Assembly (NCBI GenBank): GCA_033398695.1
Contig: CM065815.1
Span: 14,315,501 to 14,379,500, forward strand
Direction of reading: 5' to 3'
Length of the DNA: 64,000 nt
DNA from: Orobanche coerulescens
Lineage: Eukaryota; Streptophyta; Magnoliopsida; Lamiales; Orobanchaceae
The notes beneath the pieces are model-generated. The model was not told the DNA's origin and made no database searches. It saw only the letters and a program-made list of their open reading frames with translations. Shown here one piece after another: positions 57,213 to 64,000 of this stretch (within the stretch, counting starts at the first letter, position 1; each line of letters begins with the position of its first letter). The position numbers and the translations under genes are program-made.

Positions 57213-60200
57213 TACTCTACTACTAAAAAGGAGTTTCGTCCCGAAACTCAAGACGAAAATAACTCGGGATATCTGGACTTCATGCCATCTTCCGTTTCCC
57301 ATGTGGCTTCTTCCACTCCATGGCGTGACCATTGAACTTTGACTAAAACGATGGGTTTGTTTCTCAACTGCTTAACTCGACTTTCGAGTATCTTGACCAG
57401 TCTTTCTTCAAGCGTCCCATCTGCGACTTGATCTCGCGAAATCAATGATATGGTGGGATCGGTATATACCTCCGTGGTGGGATACGTGGAACACGTTATG
57501 TACATGGCACAATGACGGTGGCAATGCTAATCTATACGCCAACTCTCCAACTCTCTCAAGGATCTCAAATGGTCCGATATATCTCGGACTTAGCTTTCCT
57601 TTCCTTCCGAAACGGAATATCCCCCGAGTAGGTGAAATTTTTAAAAGTACGTGGTCTCCAATACTGAACTCCAAAGGGCGACGACGTGCGTGCGTAAGAT
57701 TTACGGCGACTGCAGGCGGTCAACACTTTCACGAATCAAGGCTATCTTCTCTCGAGTCCATACGATCAACTCTGGTTCTGTTCCGATCAAGTCCGATGAA
57801 TCGTCCCGGATAGGGGCGATCTGCATCTCCTCCCGTATAATGCCTCAAATGGTGCCATCTTAATGGAAGCATGCCAACTATTGTTGTAGGTAAATTCAAT
57901 CAACGGTAGATGAATTTCCCAATCGATTGACCAATCTAGGGCGCAGGCCCTTAGCATGTCTTCCACCGTTTGTATAGTTCTTTCCGATTGTCCGTCGATC
58001 TGCGGGTGATAAGGCATCTTGAAGTTCAATTCGGTCCCCAAGGCCTTATGAACTGCTTTCCAAAAGTGAGACACAAAACGGCCGTCTCGATCGAAACAAT
58101 AGTCTTCGGCGTACCATGTAATCGAACTATCTCCGAAATAAATACTCGTGCCAACTTCTCTGGTCCCCATGTATCCTTAATGCCTAGAAAATGAGCTGAT
58201 TTGGTTAAACGATCAACTATTACCCAAATCATGTTCATTCTGTCTGTTCTCGGCATATTAGTGATAAAGTCCATCGATATGTCCTCCCACTTCCATTCGG
58301 GAATCGGGAGTGGCTTCAACATTTCGGCAGCCGTTGATGCTCGATCTTAACCTGTGACAAGTCAAGCATTTCAAACATAGTCCGCTACATCTTTCTTCAT
58401 GTTGCCCCACCGTAAATTTTGCTTCAAGTCCTTATACATTTCTTGGTGCACAGGTGGATAGAATAGGGTGAGCTGTGAGCTTCCTTCATAATCATCATTT
58501 GAGAATATCGATATCGAGAACGCAGTCGGTTACGAAATTTCAAAATTCCATCATCGTGAATTAGGAATCAGGGGCCTTTCCCTTGATTACTTCATCACGT
58601 ACCGAATCATCGAGAGGATCATCCGCTGTCTGGATTTGATTTCTTCGGTTAATGATGAAGTTATCTCCATCACGCCATTGTCCTTGGACTCTTTGTAACC
58701 ACACTTCGATTCCTTCACGAATCATCTCTCGTTGAAGGCTAAGTTGGGAGGTCGGTGTCTCCGAGATCTGAATAGAGACAGGCTTGCGGCTAAGTGCATC
58801 GGCCACTACATTCGCTTTGCCTGGATGATATAAAATCTCCAAGTCATAGTCCTTGATCAGCTCTAACCATCTTCTTTGCCGCATGTTCAACTCTTTCTGA
58901 CTGAATATGTACTTGAGACTCTTATGATCCGTAAAGATCGACGGTGAGTCCCGTCAGATAATGCCTCCAGATCTTCAAAGCAAAACCACTGCCGCTAGCT
59001 CCAAATCATGTGTTGGGTAGTTTACTTCATAAGGTTTCAGGTGTCGCGACGCATAGCGATCACCTTATCATTACGAATCAATACGCACCCAAGTCCTTGG
59101 TTCAAAGCATCACTGTAAACTATAAATCCTCCAGTTCCCTGCGGAAGTGATAGAATCGGTGCCGTCGTCAGTCTCTTCTTCAATTCATCAAAGCTAATCT
59201 GACACAACTCATTCCATTCAAACTTTTGAGTTTTCTGAAGGAGTCGAGTAAGTGGGCGGGAAATTTTGGAAAACCCTTCCACGAACCGACGATAATACCC
59301 AGCGAGTCCTAAGAAACTTGGACTTCTTTTACATTCTTTGGAGGCTTCCAATCCATAATTGCTTCGATCTTCGAGGATCTACTCGGACTCCTTGGTGACA
59401 CCACATGGCCGAGGAACATTACTTCTTTTAGCCAGAATTCACACTTGGAAAATTTGGCGTACAATTGCTCGCTTCTCAAAAGTTCCAATCTGATCCGCAA
59501 ATGTTGCATGTTCTTCTGGATTCTTAGAATATACGAGAATATCATCAATGAACACGACCACAAATTTATCCAAATATTCGATGAACACTCGGTTCATCAA
59601 GCGCATGAATACGGCGGGCGCATTAGTGAGTCCAAATGGCATCACTATAAACTCATAGTGTCCGTAGCGAGTTACGAATGCGACTTTGAAACATCGATTC
59701 CTTAATCCTCGGTGATGGTATCCGATCTTAGATCGATTTTTGAAAACACTTCTTGCTCCTTGCAATGGTCAAACAGATCATCAATCCGTGGCAACGGATA
59801 CTTGTTCTTAATCGTCATCTTGTTCACTCTCGGTAATCAATACGATCAGGCGATCCATCCTTCTTTCGAACAAAAGAACTGGGCTCCCAGTGAAACGCTT
59901 GGCTGAATGTAGCCTTTGTCTAGTAATTCTTCCAGTTGCTTCTTCAGTTCGTACATCTCCGTGGGTGCCATGCGATATGGTGCCTTAGAAATTGGTGTAG
60001 CTCCGGGTTCTAGCTCAATCGTGAATTCTACTTCCCGTCGTGGAGGTAGTCCAGGCAACTCGTCAGAAATACATCCGGAAATTCGTTCACAATAGGAATG
60101 GATGAAAGTTCCACAATTTCATCTTCTTTCTTCATTGCATAACACCAGTACCCGATACAGCCCTGTTTCAACAACTTGATAGCTTTCATTGCTTTGATCA

Positions 60201-60960
60201 ACTTTCCTGAGCTTCCTGGTTTCCATCCTTCAAACAGTACTTGAGCCATCATCGGCGATTAGCGAAATATTCCTCCTTCGGTAATTTACAATTGCTCCAT
60301 ATCGATTAAGCCAATCGTCTCCGAGTATTAGGTCATCTCCTTGCATTTATATCACAATTAGGTTTGAGAGCCATTTCTTACCCCCAAATAATACAGGAAA
60401 ATCTCTAGTCTCTAAGTTCCCAACAATCCTCTCTCCACTCGGTAAACCAACAACATAAGGTTCACAAGTATGAAAACCGAAATATTCAAACGATTTACAC
60501 AAGACAAAGAGATAAAAGAATGCGTAGCTCTGTATCGAATAAAACGCTAAGCGGTTGGAAAAGAATGCGGGCCGATGCACGATCGGCGGCGGCATCGATC
60601 GTCTGTCCTTCTCATCTCATACGGGCGTGGGAACAGATCCGCACTCGATGCCCCCTTTTGGTCCCATTGTCCTCTGCCTCGTCCACGGCCAAAATTTTGA
60701 GGCATCCCGAACACTTTCTTTGCGTCTGTTGAATACTAGCTTCCTTAAATCGGCCATTTTGACGAGCGGGTTCCTTTGTATTTGGTGGCGTCCTTGCAGA
60801 CGTCGCACGGTGCCCTTCCTGTCCGATCAAAGCATGTAACTGGGGTGCGCAAACAATCGCGCCAAAGGTGGCCTGGGCGACCACAATTAAAACACTTCCT
60901 AGCTGTATCCGTCGTGGCTGACACTGATCCGTAATTCTTTCCGTTCTTGGATGGGTGTTG
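54785..60960 (-). mobile_element. Second Tekay-type Gypsy element, minus strand (3' LTR to gag)
   Basis: On the minus strand: gag zinc knuckle (60890), protease, RT, RNase H, integrase, then polypurine tract and 3' LTR 57212-54785. The protein blocks are the same as in the plus-strand Tekay, and the LTR ends match (GGGGGTGTTACA), so the two belong to related families. The gag is cut at 60961 by a Tat-type LTR; the 5' LTR lies beyond the window. Confidence 0.85.
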
Positions 60961-60966
60961 TGTCAC
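57248..60966 (-). pseudogene. Tekay gag end and pol, minus strand, many frameshifts
   Basis: Minus-strand pieces in order from 60966: knuckle CFNCGRPGHLWRDC, protease flank EPYVVGLPSGERIVGNLETR, RT start [37 protein letters not shown] and [15 protein letters not shown], RNase [18 protein letters not shown], then [15 protein letters not shown], integrase ISMDFITNMPRTDRMNMIW, YHPQIDGQSERTIQTVED and [32 protein letters not shown], tail VQWSRHGVEEATWETEDG. Integrase segments lost in the plus-strand copy (YHPQ) are present here. At least ten frame changes occur across 3.7 kb. Confidence 0.8.
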
Positions 60967-62141
60967 GATTTATTCATCCCGACAGGCGATCGACTATAAG
61001 GCCGAGCGACCAAGTCAACATCAGTCAAACTATGGCTAGCTCGCCAAATCAAAGATATCAGACCCCATCGATTACCCAATGATCGACCCCCAAGGCGATC
61101 GCCCTTTGCATTGGCGATCTACTCTACTAACCGGCTAAGGGCAATCGACTGCGCCCCGAGCAGAGACGATCGCCCGTCAAAACCATCAAGGATTGGATCT
61201 CGGGAAAGCACCCACGTGCGAGATCCACCAAAGGCGCCGACGAGATCTTCGCCAGAGATAAGATCTTTTGTGACAGACAAGACATTTGACCACACTGTCA
61301 CCTACCTCACCTACCGGCATGCGCGCCGAAAGTTGTCGGTGGGACCACCCGCGACGGCAACTCGGGACGCGTGTAAGCTCCCATTGGACCGCACGGTTGA
61401 TGCCGGCAACTCCTGCAGACTTTGAGGGGACAGGCCCATGTCTTTGAAAGACGATCGCCCGATTATTATATTGCAAAGAAGGCGATCGCCGGCATGTCAA
61501 GCCACATAAATAGAGAACCTCCTCCTACCGGAAAAAGGTTCCCGATTCATTGAATATACGGTTCGGAATTCATTTGACTTACGTCCGAAATACATTCCAC
61601 CAAAAGTTCACATTCTCTCACATTCCGATACATCCATGGAAATCTTGAAGAACACACATATCATCAAGCTCCGGCTATCTCACCGAATCCATCTCAGACT
61701 TCTCTCTCCAAATCTCTCGTCCGAAGACGATCGGCGACGGCAAGTCTCCACTAGGCAGATTCCAAGGGATTCATAAGCCCGAAGCCCAAACATCCGGCTA
61801 AATACTCGCCGTGAGAGGCGGTCGATCTCTCACCGCCGCATGTTCATCACCTTTGTTACAAGAACTCACAGAGCATCAAATCTGGTTCTTCCGGCAATCT
61901 ACACGCTCACTAGCTAAGATAACAAGAAACTTTACACTCATTGTAATTGTATTCTTACATTAGTACTTGTATCCCCGAATATCGGTATTAATAATATCTC
62001 GCGAGAGCATTCAAGCCCGGGACTAACAACCCCGGCAAATCTTGTGTTATTTATCTTTCTCACGGAAGTGCTCTTGCATTTGTTTGCTATCCCATCCATT
62101 CCAGCAATATCTATCTCCGGATAATATTTTGGGTAGTAACA
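60961..62141 (+). repeat. Tat/Retand-type Gypsy 5' LTR
   Basis: The 1181-bp block starts TGTCACGATTTATTC and ends GGGTAGTAACA, then the primer site TTGGCGCTAGAAGGAGGG of Tat-lineage elements. It is much more GC-rich than its surroundings and repeats the palindromic words GGCGATCGCC and ACGATCGCC. It interrupts the gag of the minus-strand Tekay. A fresh 5-bp duplication cannot be checked because the right end lies outside. Confidence 0.75.
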
Positions 62142-62142
62142 A

Positions 62143-62160
62143 TTGGCGCTAGAAGGAGGG
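62143..62160 (+). promoter_or_regulatory. Primer-binding site of the Tat-type element
   Basis: TTGGCGCTAGAAGGAGGG begins one base after the LTR end, the usual placement and sequence style for Tat/Retand elements. Confidence 0.7.
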
Positions 62161-62270
62161 CATATCTAACCCTCAAACTTTTACTTCTACCGTCCCGAAG
62201 AACACTCACTGTTCTCGGGGCATATACTTGAAGTGACACTCACTGCGCTTCAAAGAAAACCTTCAGAATC

Positions 62271-63800
62271 ATGACATCTGCCGGTACATCGAAGCAAGCT
62301 GCTCTCCGAACCGCCGGACACCATATCCCGGCTCAATCCGAACCCGGCCGGCGACGGGGAAGCGCGGCAGCGAGACTCTCGATCCGCATCGAGAGATGGC
62401 CCCAACCTCTCACTCGATCAATTCCAAGCGAGGAAGCGGATCGAGGAGGCTATGGCCATCTGGAGGAGCGACGGAGAGCATGCGCGCCACCGCGATAACT
62501 CCCTCGATCATCCGCCGCATGGGAAAGCGGAAATTGATGGGCTCACCAACGAGCGATCGTCAAAAGCCCCATTCGAGGAAAGGCTCTCGCACGACCGGAC
62601 GGATCCATATTCGATCGCTTGGGACGCGACCCATCCCGGCGACCGGGGCACTCTGTTTCCAACCTTGAAAAGACGGAATCTGAATCCGTCACCAGGAGTT
62701 CGGCCTACTCACCTCACAGCCGAACGCATGTCAGCCATCTGACTCCCGCCCCGATCGCCAGGGACTCAGTTTCAATCGCCTCGGCTCCCGCTCCGATCGC
62801 CGAGCCGCTAACAGTCAGGCCACGGTGATGGCCGCCATGCAACGTCAGCTCGACGAGATGAGAGCACTCCTGGACACTGGGGCAAGCACCAGCAAGAAGA
62901 TCGCCGGGCCGACCGAGCCACTCGCGGTCCACATCGAGCTTGCCCCCATACAACCAACGATCGCTCCTCCTAAAACACCTCTGTATAAGGGGAGATCGGA
63001 CCCAGAAACCCACCTGAGTAAATTCCGAATTTACATGACTGGGTGTGGGGCATCTGATGCAACCAAGTGTCGGATCTTCCCGCTGACATTGGGCGAGCTG
63101 GCCCATAAGTGGTACGTCTCACTACCACCACGATCGGTCACCTCTTTTAAGAAACTGGCGGATGACTTCACGTCATACTTCGACAGCAAGGTCGCCAGAC
63201 CAGAAGGCCCCCAGCGCATGATAAAAATCAAGCGGGGAAGAATGACGCAGCGATTACATCGGCCGGGTAGACGAAATCATCCTCACCGGCGAACCCGTCG
63301 TGATGAGCTCGCTCTCTATTCGGTCATGGGGGATTCCACGGTCACTCTCCCATGTTCGACATCTCTCCAAGGATATTCCCCAACTTACACGATCTTCGCG
63401 CTAAAGCCGCCAACTTCTGGCCGAGGCAAAGGCTACTCACCCTCGCTTAGACGAGGAAACGCCACCTCTTGCCCGGAAGATAGCGATCGCCAAAGCAAAG
63501 AAGGCGATCGCCAAGACACCGGAGATCTCAAGGCTTTCGAGGACATGGAAGCCCATCTCCTCCATACGTTCAATGAACTCCGGCACATATTTTCTATGCC
63601 ATCAAGGGGCACGAAGAGCTCAAAAGCCAAAGGCGATAAGGGACCACGGTCACTGGACAACAATCAATATTGTGCCTACCACAAGAGTCCCGGCCACAGA
63701 CCAACAATTGCGCGACCTCCTCAAAGCGACTCTGGAGACTGTTCGAGGAGGGCAAGTTGAGACTTATTGGTTTAGCGAAGCCCCCGCCTATCTCTATAGA
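62271..63800 (+). pseudogene. Tat/Retand gag
   Basis: A charged, Arg/Ser/Pro-rich N-terminal part (from MTSAGTSKQA, frames changing) is followed by the capsid domain in the frame from 62825. Blocks there are TPLYKGRSDPETHLSKFRIY, GCGASDATKCRIFPLTLGE, LAHKWYVSLPPRSVTSFKKL and DDFTSYFDSKVARPEG. The frame shifts near 63230, where YIGRVDEIILTGEPVVMSSL appears in another frame, and a knuckle-like remnant CAYHKSPGH follows at 63660-63690. The domain order is that of Retrotrans_gag. The window ends before protease. Confidence 0.75.
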
Positions 63801-64000
63801 CGATCGTCAAGTCGAGCGCAAAGCAGTGGGAAGCTCATACGATCCGACCCCTGGATCAACCTCGGCGACCGTCTATATATGCTTCAATCAAGAGAAGGAG
63901 ACCACGGAAGTCATCCCGATCTCCCTCCTTATTTAAGAAACCGGAGGACTCGATCGCCATCTGCAGTTCACCGTCTAACACGATGGACTAAGGCACGAGA

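Overview
The window is nuclear DNA of a flowering plant, probably a eudicot. It holds a host gene with GT-AG introns and plant LTR retrotransposon lineages (Athila, Tekay-type chromovirus, Tat/Retand, Copia). It also holds plant-type CACTA, Mutator, hAT and Stowaway elements and a dirigent-family relic. No prokaryotic or organellar genes are seen. More than 85 % of the window is transposable-element sequence, much of it nested.

Layout. 1-1.3 kb: Copia relics. 1.58-5.57 kb: the one apparently intact host gene, nine exons and 440 codons. It joins a Nop56/Nop58-type N-terminal domain to a fibrillarin methyltransferase domain, and an 0.8-kb Mutator-like MITE sits in intron 3. 6.3-6.5 kb: a small orphan ORF on the minus strand. 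6.8-8.6 kb: Copia 3' region and LTR. 8.7-30.46 kb: a 5'-truncated RTE-type LINE (minus) split by a 20.9-kb Tekay-like LTR element (target duplication CGCAG). That element is itself split by a 12.65-kb Athila-like unit (target duplication ATTTG). The Athila unit has coding sequence antisense to its outer LTRs, and it carries a captured LONELY GUY cytokinin-activation gene copy and an unidentified ORF where integrase should be. 31.2-36.0 kb: a complete gag-only Copia-like element (target duplication AACTT). 36.1-40.3 kb: MITEs, a dirigent pseudogene, a TRIM-like array, a tRNA-derived SINE-like copy and AT-rich DNA. 40.3-44.4 kb: a CACTA element with a TNP2 transposase gene. 44.4 kb to the end: a four-deep nest. 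A Tekay element (+) sits in the CACTA; a Copia LTR element sits in its 3' LTR; a second Tekay (minus) sits in that Copia; a Tat/Retand element sits in the gag of the second Tekay and runs off the window.

The main biological novelty is the fusion gene. In box C/D snoRNPs the N-terminal domain of Nop56/Nop58 is the part that docks fibrillarin, so the gene fuses two direct partners into one chain. Its methyltransferase half keeps the frame but has lost most catalytic and SAM-contacting residues, which suggests a structural or decoy role rather than an enzyme. A second general point is technical. Copies of the same LTR differ mainly at CAG/CTG sites, often by small indels, which looks like a consensus error at CHG-methylated cytosines. 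TE frameshifts and LTR ages in this window should be read with that in mind.
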